64,000 bases of DNA from Streptomyces sp. NBC_00775 (GTDB lineage: Bacteria; Actinomycetota; Actinomycetes; Streptomycetales; Streptomycetaceae), in NCBI RefSeq assembly GCF_036347135.1, contig NZ_CP108938.1, positions 1,302,001 to 1,366,000 of the forward strand, read 5' to 3'. This document shows, piece after piece, positions 18,244-27,316 of the stretch. The notes beneath the pieces were generated by a model. The model worked only from the letters and a program-made list of their open reading frames with translations. It was not told the origin of the DNA and did no database searches. The number at the start of each line of letters is the position of its first letter. Position 1 is the stretch's first letter. The position numbers and the translations under genes were made by a program.

Positions 18244-19076
18244 CCGCCACCTCCTCCCCCACGCCCGTGCTGCAGGCCCGCGGTCTGGTCAAGCGGTACG
18301 GCCAGGTCACCGCCATCGACGGCGCCGACTTCGACCTGCTCCCCGGCGAGGTCCTCGCCGTCATCGGCGACAACGGCGCCGGCAAGACCAGCCTGATCAA
18401 GGCCCTCACCGGCGCGGTGACCCCCGACGCGGGCGAGATACGACTCCACGGCGAGCCCATCACCTTCTCCGGCCCGCAGAGCGCACGCGCCCACGGCATC
18501 GAGACGGTCTATCAGGACCTCGCCGTGGCCGCCTCCATGGACATCGCCTCGAACATGTTCCTCGGGCGCGAGCTGCGCCGCCCCGGCGTCCTCGGCAGTG
18601 TCTTCCGCATGCTGGACAAGAAGCGCATGCGCCAGGAGGCCGCCGAGCACATGGCCGACCTGAAGATCGGCCTGCGCTCGCTGACGCAGTCGGTGGAGAC
18701 GCTCTCCGGCGGACAGCGGCAGGCCGTCGCGGTCGCCCGTTCCGTCGCCTGGGCCCGCTCCGTCGTCGTCATGGACGAACCCACCGCCGCCCTCGGCGTC
18801 AAGGAGTCCGGCCAAGTCCTGGACCTCATCCGCCGGGTCCGGGACAAGGGCATGCCGGTCGTCCTGATCAGTCACAACATGCCCCACGTCTTCGAGATCG
18901 CCGACCGGATCCACGTCCACCGCCTCGGCCGGCGCGCTGCCGTGATCAAGCCGTCCGACTACTCCATGGCCGAGGTCGTCGCCATCATGACCGGGGCTCT
19001 CACCGTCGACGAAGCCGGAGATACTGTCGTAGCGGATTCGGAGGCCGCGAAGGCCGCCGGAGTTCGGGCCACCTAA
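18240..19076 (+). CDS. frcA: Fructose-type ABC importer, single-domain ATPase (FrcA-like)
   Basis: This 278-residue protein has one nucleotide-binding domain, with Walker A GDNGAGKTS, signature LSGGQRQAVAVARS and Walker B VVVMDEPTAALG. Ribose-type importers usually have a double-domain ATPase of ~500 residues, whereas FrcA-type ones have a single domain, which agrees with the fructose assignment. The start overlaps the permease stop by 4 bases. The last 20 residues are an Ala/Val-rich tail. Confidence 0.92.
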   Translation: MTATSSPTPVLQARGLVKRYGQVTAIDGADFDLLPGEVLAVIGDNGAGKTSLIKALTGAVTPDAGEIRLHGEPITFSGPQSARAHGIETVYQDLAVAASMDIASNMFLGRELRRPGVLGSVFRMLDKKRMRQEAAEHMADLKIGLRSLTQSVETLSGGQRQAVAVARSVAWARSVVVMDEPTAALGVKESGQVLDLIRRVRDKGMPVVLISHNMPHVFEIADRIHVHRLGRRAAVIKPSDYSMAEVVAIMTGALTVDEAGDTVVADSEAAKAAGVRAT

Positions 19077-19089
19077 CAGCACAAACCAG

Positions 19090-19130
19090 CTCTCGCTTGT
19101 TCCGGCCGAGGCCGCGGCCGGAACCGAGAG
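19090..19130 (+). terminator. Hairpin between ATPase and lacI-type gene
   Basis: A two-part stem is formed by CTCTCG (19090-19095) with CGAGAG (19125-19130), and TTCCGGCCG (19100-19108) with CGGCCGGAA (19115-19123). It lies in the 75-base gap between the ATPase stop and the regulator start. A terminator or attenuator that limits read-through into the regulator is the simplest reading; there is no T-run. Confidence 0.5.
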
Positions 19131-19151
19131 CCTTCAGGAGACGGCTTCTCC

Positions 19152-20183
19152 ATGGCAGCGAACCGCCGCCCCACCCTGGCCGACGTCGCCCGCGAAGTCG
19201 GCGTCAGTGCCAAGACGGTCTCCCGAGTCCTCAACGAGGACGGACCCGCTTCCGCGCAGACCAGGGAACAGGTACTGGCCGCAGTGGCCAAGCTCGGCTT
19301 CCAGCCGAACCTGATGGCCCGCAACATCCGCGTCGGCGGCCCGGACACCACCATCGGCCTGGTCATTCCCGACCTCGCCAACCCCTTCTTCGGAGCCGTG
19401 GCCCGCGCCATCGAGGACACCGTCCGCGACCGCGGACTGACCCTGCTCATGGGCTCCTCCGCGGACGACCCCGATCGCGAACGCGCCCTGACGGACAAGT
19501 TCCTCGCCCGGCGGGTCAGCATCCTGATCGTCGTTCCGTCCGTCGGCGCCGACCACACCCACCTCAAGTCCCACCGTACGGCGGGACTGCCCGTGATTTT
19601 CCTCGACCGCCCCGGAGTCGGCCTCGCCACGGACAGCATCGTCAGCTCCAACCGGGCCGGAGCCCACGACGGCGTCGCCCACCTCGTCGCCCACGGACAC
19701 CGGCGCATCGGCTTCGTCGGCGACCTGCCCGTGAAGCTGTACACCCGCCGTGAGCGTATGGCCGGCTACCGCTCGGCACTCCAGGAAGCCGACATCCCCA
19801 ACGACCGCTCGCTCGTAGCCAACGCCCACGACCAGCGAGGGGCCGAGGCCGCGACCGCCCAACTCCTCGGCCTGGCCGATCCCCCCACAGCCCTGTTCGC
19901 CGGCAACAACATCATGGCGCTGGGGATAGTCGCCGAACTGGCCCGCAGCAAGCGCAAGGACGTCGCCGTCGTCGCCTTCGACGACGTCTCGCTCGCCGCG
20001 GCACTCGAGCCGGCCCTGACCGTCGTCGCCCAGGACCCGGAAGAACTCGGCAGAGCGGCAGCGACCACCGCCCTGACCCGCCTCGACGGCGACCGCACCC
20101 GCGCCCGCACCATCACCGTTCCCACCCGGCTGATCGTCCGGGGCTCGGGCGAACTCCCTGTCCCTGCGCTGCAGGAAACGTGA
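19152..20183 (+). CDS. LacI-family repressor of the fructose locus
   Basis: This 343-residue LacI/GalR regulator has an N-terminal helix-turn-helix PTLADVAREVGVSAKTVSRVL with the hinge helix, then a periplasmic-binding-like effector domain (IGLVIPDLANPFFGAVARAI near 65-85). As last gene of the importer operon it very probably reads the imported sugar or its phosphate and controls the tandem TGTCA-N4-TGACA operators at 14.7 and 15.9 kb. Confidence 0.92.
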   Translation: MAANRRPTLADVAREVGVSAKTVSRVLNEDGPASAQTREQVLAAVAKLGFQPNLMARNIRVGGPDTTIGLVIPDLANPFFGAVARAIEDTVRDRGLTLLMGSSADDPDRERALTDKFLARRVSILIVVPSVGADHTHLKSHRTAGLPVIFLDRPGVGLATDSIVSSNRAGAHDGVAHLVAHGHRRIGFVGDLPVKLYTRRERMAGYRSALQEADIPNDRSLVANAHDQRGAEAATAQLLGLADPPTALFAGNNIMALGIVAELARSKRKDVAVVAFDDVSLAAALEPALTVVAQDPEELGRAAATTALTRLDGDRTRARTITVPTRLIVRGSGELPVPALQET

Positions 20184-20659
20184 CCTGGAGTTGGCTCGCT
20201 GACATGGCGCTCTTCGGTAGGGCGGCGAATCCGCAGGTGGTACGTCCCTGAGCGCCTCGGAAGAGCACCGCCGTACGACCGGCCGCGGCACGACCGTCAT
20301 CGGTGCTCTGCACGCGGGCGGAGGTGGTCCTCCCTTCGCTGCTCCTCGTTGCGGAACAGGCGCGCCTACGCGAGAAGGATCCTGGGCCGTTATCTGTACG
20401 GGCCGTTCCTCCCGCACCGCGGCCGGGCGACAGCCCCGCGCCCCGGCCAGGAAGCCCGCCGCCACTCCCACGCGCTCATCGTCGACGCCCTCGGGGTCAC
20501 ACCCGACGTGCGGCCGGCCACCGCGGCGTAGGAGAGCGTGCTGTCGATGACCGTGTCCGCGATGCCCCCTCGGCGCCGCGGACACGGCCGCTTCGTGATG
20601 TCGACACCCGCCTGATCGACACCTGTCTGATCGGCGTCTGCCGATCGGACGTCGACAGA
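20184..20659. other. Intergenic stretch without a recognised gene
   Basis: About 480 bases between the convergent LacI gene and the rhamnosidase gene. Short plus-strand frames exist (for example a 60-codon one ending at 20531), but none has a convincing start site or family resemblance. It probably holds the terminators of both convergent units. Confidence 0.5.
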
Positions 20660-23600
20660 TCAGCGGAGTCGGGCGGTCAGGTGGTATCGGCCCGAGGGCA
20701 ACCGGTACGAGGCCACGCCGTCCTCGTGGCCGAGCAGACGCACCCCGTCCACTCGGGCCAGCGGAGTCCGTCCTTCGCGGACGGCATCGGCGGAGACGGC
20801 TGAAAGTCGCAGCGTCGCCTCGCTGTTGGCGGGCACGACCGCGTCGTACACAAGGACCCTGCCTCCGTCCTCCACCCTCCACTCGCTCCTGATCGCGCCG
20901 TAGGGCGACTCGTGCGAGCCCGACACCTGCGTGATCCTGCCGGTGGGATCGACGTGGGGCTGAAGGACAAAGTGCTTGAAGCCGGGGCTGTCCGGGTCGC
21001 GGGCGATGCCGGCCATGTAGGCGTACATCCACTCCATGATCGCGCCGTAGGCGTAGTGGTTGAAGGAGTTCATGCCGACCGGCCCGAACCCCTCTTCCTT
21101 GGAGTACGAGTTCCAGCGTTCCCAGACCGTGGTGGCACCGTTCTTCACCGAGAACAGCCAGGACGGCAGCGCGTCCTGGTGCAGCAGCTTGTACGCCAGG
21201 TCCGCGCGGCCCTCGTCGGTGAGGACGGGGGCGAGGACGTTGACGCCGAGGAAGCCGACGGACAGCGTGTTCTCGGCGTACCTGACCCGGATGCTGTTCG
21301 GGTGCGCGGCCTTGTAGGCGTCGTCGTTGCCGATGTTGTCGGCGAGATGCCCGACGAGCGTGCGGCGTTGAGCCTCCGTTTCGTAGAAGCCGAGCTTGAG
21401 GACCCAGAGCAGCGCTGTCTGGCTGTTGTCCTCCGTCTTCTGGTTGGGGTCGGAGCCCGGTTCGATCGGGGAGGCGTCGCCGAGGCTGGACTTGACCGTG
21501 ACCGTGCCGCCCTCGGTGCTCAGGTACTTGGTGATGAACGCCTGCTTGATGCGTCCGAAGAGCCGGTCGTACGCCTCCCCTTCGGCCGTTCTGCCGATCG
21601 CGCGGGCCATCTGTGCCATCAGCCGGGTGCTGTAGCCGTAGTAGACGTCGCTCATCATCTGGGCGCTGGTCTTCTGCGGCCCAAGCCAGTCGCCGGTGAG
21701 GGAGCCCTGTCCGGCATAGGTGTCGCCGGTCTGCTCCTGGATCCAGTCCAGGTAGCGGGTCATCGCCGGCCAGTTGTCCTTGACGATGGTCGCGTCACCG
21801 GTCATCTGCCACACGGTCCACGGCACGATGACACCGGCGTCGGCCCAACCACTGCCGCCGCCCGGGAAGTTGAAACGTCCGGTGGGGGCGACTCCAGTGA
21901 ACTGTGCCTTGTCCATGCCGTAGATGGCCTGGGAGTCGACGACCGTGTCCTGGAAGTGACTGAGGAAGACACCAGCGTCCACGTTGTACAGACCGGTCGT
22001 GGAGAAGACCTGGGTGTCGCCGGTCCAGCCGAGGCGTTCGTCGCGCTGCGGGCAGTCCGTGGGCACCCAGAGGTAGTTGCCGCGCTGGCCCCAACGGATG
22101 TTGCTCGCCAGCTGGTTGATGTCGGCGTCATTGGTGGTGACGGTGCCGGTCTCGCGGATCGCCGACGTGGCGACCTTGCCGGTCAGGCCGGTGATCGTGA
22201 CGGTGTCCGTCGCGGTGACGGAGACGTAGCGGAAGCCGTAGAAGGTCAGGGAGTCCTGATGGGTCTCGCCCTGCCGGTCGCCCCTGAGGATGTACGTACT
22301 GGTGGCCTTGGCGCTGCGGAGGTTGGCCCGGTAGAGGGAGCCCTCGGGGCCGTCCGCGCCGGCGCTGTCGTCGTTGAGCATCTCACCGAACTTGAACTCG
22401 ACCTTGGCTCCGGCGGAGCCGCGCAGGCTGTAGCGGGCCACGCCGACCATGTTCTGACCGAGGTCGAAGACGCCCGTCTCACCACTGCCGATCGTGACCG
22501 AGGCGGAGGCCGCCTTCGCGGGATCGGTCACCGTCCGGTCGGGATCCACGACGATGCGGCCCCGGCCGTTGGGGCTGCCGTCCTGCCCGGTCACCCCAGT
22601 GGCGACGGTGATCGACTGCGGCCGTCGGTCCCAGCGGTGCATGAAGCGTGCGGTCTCGCCCGGGTAGGCGAGGAGCTGCGCGTCCGGGAACTTGTCGTCG
22701 AAGGCGACTCGCTCCACGTCCGACCAGGCGGCGTCGTCGAACCCGTGCGCCGTCCAGCCCGGCAGCTCCTTGCGGGCGTCGTAGGTCTGGCCGTCGTAGA
22801 TGTCGTCGGCGCGGTAGGGGCCGGTGTCGGTGGCCCTCCAGTCGTCGCCGGGTGCGGTCACCACGGTCTGCGTCGAACCGTCGGCGTACCGGATCAGCAG
22901 CTTGGCCTTGACGGCCAGGGCGTTGCCGTCCTCCGAGTAGTACGTACTGCCGTCGGATATACGGCCGTTGTACCAGCCGTTGCCCAGGACGACCGCGAGG
23001 GTGACGTCCGGCTCCCGTGTCACGAGCTCGGTGACGTCATACGTCATGTAGTTGACGCGCGCGTCGTAATTCGTCGAGCCCGGGGGCAGCAGTTCGATCG
23101 TAGTGCCGCCGTCCTGCTCCACGGTCACATGGCGTCCGTTGAGGTAGGCCTCGTACACGCCGAGGGCCGAGACGTACAGCCGCGCCTCGCGGACCCCGGG
23201 CCGGTCCTTCAGGGCTGCTACCTTCCGCAGCATTGGCGCCCCGGCCGAGTTGGGAGCCTTCCCCTTCATCCCGATCCACTGCGCGCCCTCCCATCCGCCG
23301 ACGCCGTCGGTGCTCATGAGGCCGGTCTCGAAGAAGGCGGGGGGCGCCGCACCGACCGGACGGCCTTCGGCGTCCCAGACGGTGACGGTCCAGTGGTAGC
23401 GGGTCGAGGCGTTCAGCGCCTTACCCGCGTAGCGGACGGCCACGGACTCGGCGGAGCGCACGCGGCCGCTGTTCCAGACGTCCGCGCGATGGGCGGTCAG
23501 CCTGTCCGGTGAGCTCGCCACCAGGATCTGGTACGCCCCCTGGCTCCGCCCGCGCGACCCGGACCGCATGCGCCAGCCGAAGCGCGGCCGTTCGGCGTCC

Positions 23601-23851
23601 ACGCCGAGCGGGTCGGTGCGGTGTTCCACGGTCAGTCCGGTCACCGCGGCGTCCGGACGGCGGGACGGTGCCGCCTGCGCGGCGGCCGAGCCGCCCACGA
23701 CGCCGGCCACTACCGGCACCGCGCCGGCCGTCGCCGCGAGCACGGTTCTACGGCGGACTCCCGCGTGGCGTGCGCTGGCAGCGTCGCTCTCGTCGAGGCC
23801 GAGGCCGAGGTCGCGGTCCGTGCCGTCCGCATGGTGGGGTGCATTGCTCAC
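20660..23851 (-). CDS. Secreted alpha-L-rhamnosidase (GH78)
   Basis: This 1063-residue protein has a Tat signal (RRRTVLAATAGAVP) and an Ala-rich cleavage region (AAAQA, ~55), then the Bac_rhamnosid_N, rhamnosid and six-hairpin catalytic domains. The GH78 hallmark CPQRDERLGWTGD lies near residue 560 and TTVWERWNSY near 860. It hydrolyses terminal alpha-L-rhamnose from plant glycosides or polysaccharide outside the cell. The start is a GTG at 23851 with a GAAGG site; the frame upstream overlaps the binding-protein gene and is a shadow. It is the last gene of the importer operon (29 bases after the binding protein). Confidence 0.92.
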   Translation of the reverse strand: MSNAPHHADGTDRDLGLGLDESDAASARHAGVRRRTVLAATAGAVPVVAGVVGGSAAAQAAPSRRPDAAVTGLTVEHRTDPLGVDAERPRFGWRMRSGSRGRSQGAYQILVASSPDRLTAHRADVWNSGRVRSAESVAVRYAGKALNASTRYHWTVTVWDAEGRPVGAAPPAFFETGLMSTDGVGGWEGAQWIGMKGKAPNSAGAPMLRKVAALKDRPGVREARLYVSALGVYEAYLNGRHVTVEQDGGTTIELLPPGSTNYDARVNYMTYDVTELVTREPDVTLAVVLGNGWYNGRISDGSTYYSEDGNALAVKAKLLIRYADGSTQTVVTAPGDDWRATDTGPYRADDIYDGQTYDARKELPGWTAHGFDDAAWSDVERVAFDDKFPDAQLLAYPGETARFMHRWDRRPQSITVATGVTGQDGSPNGRGRIVVDPDRTVTDPAKAASASVTIGSGETGVFDLGQNMVGVARYSLRGSAGAKVEFKFGEMLNDDSAGADGPEGSLYRANLRSAKATSTYILRGDRQGETHQDSLTFYGFRYVSVTATDTVTITGLTGKVATSAIRETGTVTTNDADINQLASNIRWGQRGNYLWVPTDCPQRDERLGWTGDTQVFSTTGLYNVDAGVFLSHFQDTVVDSQAIYGMDKAQFTGVAPTGRFNFPGGGSGWADAGVIVPWTVWQMTGDATIVKDNWPAMTRYLDWIQEQTGDTYAGQGSLTGDWLGPQKTSAQMMSDVYYGYSTRLMAQMARAIGRTAEGEAYDRLFGRIKQAFITKYLSTEGGTVTVKSSLGDASPIEPGSDPNQKTEDNSQTALLWVLKLGFYETEAQRRTLVGHLADNIGNDDAYKAAHPNSIRVRYAENTLSVGFLGVNVLAPVLTDEGRADLAYKLLHQDALPSWLFSVKNGATTVWERWNSYSKEEGFGPVGMNSFNHYAYGAIMEWMYAYMAGIARDPDSPGFKHFVLQPHVDPTGRITQVSGSHESPYGAIRSEWRVEDGGRVLVYDAVVPANSEATLRLSAVSADAVREGRTPLARVDGVRLLGHEDGVASYRLPSGRYHLTARLR

Positions 23852-23880
23852 ACCTTCGTCCCTTCGGGTGTTGGGGGGGG

Positions 23881-25146
23881 TCAGGAGCCGGCCTTGTAGT
23901 CGGCGTCCATCTCGTCGAGGAGCTTGTCGGGCGTGGACTGCCCGCTGAAGATCTCCTGGAGGCCGCTGAGCATGGTCTGCTGCACCTTGGCGTTGGGCCA
24001 CAGCTGATCCATGAACGGGACTGTGCGGTCCGACCCGATGAACTTGGACAGTTCGGCCAGCGACGGGTCCACGGAGAAGCCCGTGTCGGGCAGGGACGGC
24101 AGACCGCCCTGCTTCTTGACGAACAGGTTCATGCCCTCGGGCGACATCACAAAGTTCACGAACTTCAGGGCGAGTTCCTTGTTCTTCGCCTTGGCGTTGA
24201 CGCCGTAGCCGGCGCCCGCCGCTGCCGGAATGAGGGTCTGGGACGGCCTGTCGGTGGCCGGCAGCGCCCGCAGCGTGAACGTGCCCTGCGGGTTCTTGCC
24301 CTTCAGGAGGGCGATCACCCAGTTGCCCTGGATGATGCCGAGAGTCTTGCCGGAGGCGGCGAGCGCCTGGCTGGCTTCGTAGTTGGTGCCCAGCGGGTTC
24401 TTCTGGAAGCAGCCGGTCTTCTCCATCGTCAGGTACTTGTCCAGGGCAGTGGTCCAAGGCGACTGGGCGAAGGTGGCCTGGCCGGCCTGCATCTTCTCGT
24501 CGAAGTCGCGGTCCGGGCCGTAGACGGTGGTGGCGACCAGCGCGTACAGAACCAGCTGGGTCACCCAGTTGTCCTGGTTGCCGAGCGCGAAGGCGGGGGT
24601 TCCCTTGGCCTTCGCGGCCTTGCAGAAGGCCAGCAGATCGGTCCAGGTGTCGGGTGGGGTGAGGCCGGCCTTCGCCAAGGCCTGCTGGTTGTAGACGGCG
24701 CCGATGCCGTTCTGCCCGAAGATGGCGTTGTACGTCTTGCCCTCGTACTGGGCGACGGTCTTGATGGCGTCCGGTATCTTCGCCGCCCACGGCTGGTCCG
24801 AGAGGTCTCGCAGATAGCCGGGCTTGGCCAGGACAACCGTGGCGCCCGGGTTGCCGTTGCCCGGCCAGACCGACATCACGTCGGGTGCGGTACCCGAGGA
24901 CAGCTGGGTGCGGATCTGCTGCTGGTACTGGTCTGCGCCGCTGGTGGTGTAGCGGACCTTGACACCCGGGTTGGCCTTCTCGAAGGCCTTGACGACGTCC
25001 TCGACGGAGCCCTGGTCGACCGAGGCGAGCGTCAGAGTCTTGGAGCCGCCGCCTGAGTCTCCTGCCTTGGTACCGCCGCTGCAGGCGGCCAGCACGGCAC
25101 CGGCCGTCAACGCGGCGATCAGTACCGGCAGTTTGCGTGTCTTCAT
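23881..25146 (-). CDS. Sugar ABC importer, family 1 solute-binding lipoprotein
   Basis: This 421-residue SBP_bac_1 protein has a signal peptide and lipobox VLAAC (Cys ~21). It carries FEKANPGVKVRYTTSGADQ near residue 50 and the typical family core. It binds the sugar for the two permeases upstream. Because the adjacent enzyme is a rhamnosidase, rhamnose or a rhamnose-containing oligosaccharide is the probable ligand. No ATPase gene is present; such actinomycete importers usually share an MsiK-type ATPase encoded elsewhere. Confidence 0.9.
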   Translation of the reverse strand: MKTRKLPVLIAALTAGAVLAACSGGTKAGDSGGGSKTLTLASVDQGSVEDVVKAFEKANPGVKVRYTTSGADQYQQQIRTQLSSGTAPDVMSVWPGNGNPGATVVLAKPGYLRDLSDQPWAAKIPDAIKTVAQYEGKTYNAIFGQNGIGAVYNQQALAKAGLTPPDTWTDLLAFCKAAKAKGTPAFALGNQDNWVTQLVLYALVATTVYGPDRDFDEKMQAGQATFAQSPWTTALDKYLTMEKTGCFQKNPLGTNYEASQALAASGKTLGIIQGNWVIALLKGKNPQGTFTLRALPATDRPSQTLIPAAAGAGYGVNAKAKNKELALKFVNFVMSPEGMNLFVKKQGGLPSLPDTGFSVDPSLAELSKFIGSDRTVPFMDQLWPNAKVQQTMLSGLQEIFSGQSTPDKLLDEMDADYKAGS

Positions 25147-25201
25147 GATGTCCCCCTCGGGGATGAGCCACCGGGCCTCGGTGACGGGCGGGCGTCGGGT
25201 G

Positions 25202-26023
25202 TCATCCGCGCAGCCCTCCCGCGAAGCCGTTGATGATGCTGCGCTGCAGCAGGAAGTAGACGAGCAGGACAGGCAGGATGCTGATCACCAGTGCGGCGAA
25301 GATGAGGTTCCAGTCGGTCACGTACTGACCGACGAAGCCGGCGATGGCGACCGGCATGGTCTGCTGGGCGCTGCCGCTGAGGTACAGCAGCGGGGTGAAG
25401 AAGTCGTTCCACACGGCGACCGCGTTGAGCACCAGGGCCGTCACCGTGACCGGCTTGAGCATCGGCAGCACCACGTACCGGAAGCCCTGCAGCGGTGTGC
25501 AGCCGTCGATCAGGGCCGCGTCCTCGAAGTCGCGGGGCAGGGCGCGCAGGAAGCCGACGTAGAGGAAGACGGTGAACGGCACCTGCAGGCCGGAGTAGAA
25601 GAGGACCAGCGCCCACGGGGTACCGAGGAGCCCCATGTCGCGCATGGTCTGGTAGAGCGGCAGCGCGGCGAGTTGGAAGGGCAGGACCAGGCCCAGGAGG
25701 AACGTCAGGTACGTACCGCGGGACCAGCGGGCCGTGACACGGGCCAGCGGGTACGCCGCGAGCGACGAGACGGCCAGCACGATGACGACGCTGCACGCCG
25801 TCACCAGCACGCTGTTGCCCAACGCCCCGCCCAGCGAGCCCTGTTGCCACGCCTGCGAGAAGTTGTCCAGGGTGGGCGAGGTGGTCGGTCTGATCGGCGA
25901 CGAGGTGTCCGACGCCGGCCGCACGGCCAGGTTGACCAGGACGTACACCGGAAAGCCCACGACCAGGGCGGCGGCGATCATCGCCAGTTCCAGCGCGAGA
26001 GTACGGCGGCGGTAGCGGTTCAC
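25202..26023 (-). CDS. Sugar ABC importer permease, MalG-like
   Basis: This 273-residue MalG/AraQ-type permease has six membrane segments and the EAA loop (LPRDFEDAALIDGCTPLQGF, ~155-175). The ATG overlaps the stop of the MalF-like permease by 4 bases. It is the second half of the membrane channel of the rhamnoside importer. Confidence 0.93.
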   Translation of the reverse strand: MNRYRRRTLALELAMIAAALVVGFPVYVLVNLAVRPASDTSSPIRPTTSPTLDNFSQAWQQGSLGGALGNSVLVTACSVVIVLAVSSLAAYPLARVTARWSRGTYLTFLLGLVLPFQLAALPLYQTMRDMGLLGTPWALVLFYSGLQVPFTVFLYVGFLRALPRDFEDAALIDGCTPLQGFRYVVLPMLKPVTVTALVLNAVAVWNDFFTPLLYLSGSAQQTMPVAIAGFVGQYVTDWNLIFAALVISILPVLLVYFLLQRSIINGFAGGLRG

Positions 26024-26967
26024 GAGACGGCCCTCTCGTTGCGGGACAGCGCGAGGTACTGTCCGGTCGAGACGACCGCCACGATGATCGTGAGGACGAC
26101 CGCGAGCGCGATGCTGTAGCCGAACTCGCCGAGCGTGAAGGCGTCCTTGTAGATCAGCGTCGAGAGTGTGTCGGTGGCGTGGCCGGGGCCGCCGCCCGTC
26201 AACGCGTATACCTGGTCGAAGAGTTTGATCCCGCCGATGATCGACAGCATCAGGTTGATGGTGAGGGCCGGGGCCAGCAGCGGCCGTGTGACCGACCAGA
26301 AGCGGCGCACCGGGCCCGCGCCGTCAATGGCGGCCGCCTCGTGGATCTCCTTTGGCACGGACTGGAGTCCGGCCAGGAAGATGACCATCGAGTAGCCCGC
26401 GAACTGCCAGACGATCACCCCGATCACCGACCACAGAGCGACCTGCGGACTGCCCAGCCAGTCCTGCCGCCAGCCGTCCAGACCCACCGCGCCCAGCAGA
26501 CTGTTGACCGCGCCGTCCGGACCGAGCAGGTTGCGCCAGAGGTAGGCGGTCACGATCGGTGTGATCACGGCCGGGGCGAACAGGAACACCCTCAGCACGT
26601 TCCGGGACTTGATGGCCGAGTTGACGCCGAGGGCCAGCAGCAGGCCCAGCGCGTTCTGGACGACCGTGATCGACACCGCGATCAGCAGGGTGTGCCAGAT
26701 GGCCTGCACCGCATCGGCATCGCGGAACATCTCGGAGAAGTTGTCCAGGCCGATGACGGAGAAGTCGGGATCGAGACCGTCCCAGTCGGTGAACGCGTAG
26801 TACACACCGCGGGCACTCGGCACCAGGACCACGAAGGCGAACAGCAGCATCGCGGGCAGCGCGAACGACCAGGGCGGGGTGGTTCGCGCCCGTCGGACCT
26901 TCGGCTCCGGCTCCGCATCCGGAGGCCGGCCATGGTCCGGAAGCTGCTCGTGCGGGGCGAGGGTCAT
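26020..26967 (-). CDS. Sugar ABC importer permease, MalF-like
   Basis: This 315-residue MalF/UgpA-type permease has a polar N-terminus (~40 residues, basic) and six membrane segments. The EAA loop reads VPKEIHEAAAIDGAGPVRRF. The start is the ATG at 26967 with a strong GAGGAGG site; the frame is open upstream through the operator, which argues against the longer form. It is first gene of the operon, and a perfect LacI-type operator lies 17 bases upstream. Confidence 0.92.
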   Translation of the reverse strand: MTLAPHEQLPDHGRPPDAEPEPKVRRARTTPPWSFALPAMLLFAFVVLVPSARGVYYAFTDWDGLDPDFSVIGLDNFSEMFRDADAVQAIWHTLLIAVSITVVQNALGLLLALGVNSAIKSRNVLRVFLFAPAVITPIVTAYLWRNLLGPDGAVNSLLGAVGLDGWRQDWLGSPQVALWSVIGVIVWQFAGYSMVIFLAGLQSVPKEIHEAAAIDGAGPVRRFWSVTRPLLAPALTINLMLSIIGGIKLFDQVYALTGGGPGHATDTLSTLIYKDAFTLGEFGYSIALAVVLTIIVAVVSTGQYLALSRNERAVS

Positions 26968-26983
26968 CGACGGACCTCCTCTC

Positions 26984-26997
26984 TTGAAACGTTTCAA
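26984..26997. promoter_or_regulatory. LacI-type operator at the rhamnoside operon
   Basis: TTGAAACGTTTCAA is a perfect 14-base palindrome with the central CG step typical of LacI-family operators. It sits just upstream of the ribosome site of the first importer gene. Confidence 0.85.
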
Positions 26998-27134
26998 ACG
27001 AGGCGTTGAATCGGGGCTCCGGCACTGCGGGCTGTTTTGCGGGGGTGCCGACCGGTGCCGACCGGTTGTCGTCGTGGGTGATGCGGTCCGGGGGTCGGAT
27101 GGTCCGATGCCGGGCCGGATGGCCCGGATTCCAG

Positions 27135-27150
27135 TGGGTAACGTTCCCCA
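27135..27150. promoter_or_regulatory. Second LacI-like operator in the divergent region
   Basis: TGGGTAACGTTCCCCA is a near-palindrome around the same AACGTT core as the operator at 26984. It lies midway in the divergent control region and is probably a weaker site for the same regulator. Confidence 0.55.
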
Positions 27151-27285
27151 AAGATGTTGCCAGACCCTAGAGAGCGTCCCGCGTGACGTCAAGATGCCGC
27201 GCAAGCTGCGCGATTGTTACGGCGGCGGCGCAGCTCAGCCCCTGCGACGGCCCCACCGAGTCGCGCATTCCGTCCTACACTCGCC

Positions 27286-27299
27286 GACAACGTTTCCCG
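27286..27299. promoter_or_regulatory. LacI-like operator upstream of the regulator gene
   Basis: GACAACGTTTCCCG has the AACGTTT core and lies 17 bases before the regulator ATG, suggesting autoregulation. A similar sequence, TTGGAAAACGTTGCCC, occurs at 28418-28433 downstream of the regulator. Confidence 0.5.
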
Positions 27300-27316
27300 A
27301 AGGGACAAGGAACCGG

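Noticed and set aside
20912..23512. 866-codon plus-strand frame opposite the rhamnosidase
   Set aside because: Typical GC-driven antisense open frame; composition is Val/Gly/Arg-rich with no family motifs.
20660..25171. 1503-codon single frame spanning rhamnosidase and binding protein
   Set aside because: The upstream third is a shadow frame antisense-like to codon use of the real binding-protein gene; signal peptide and ribosome site place the start at 23851.
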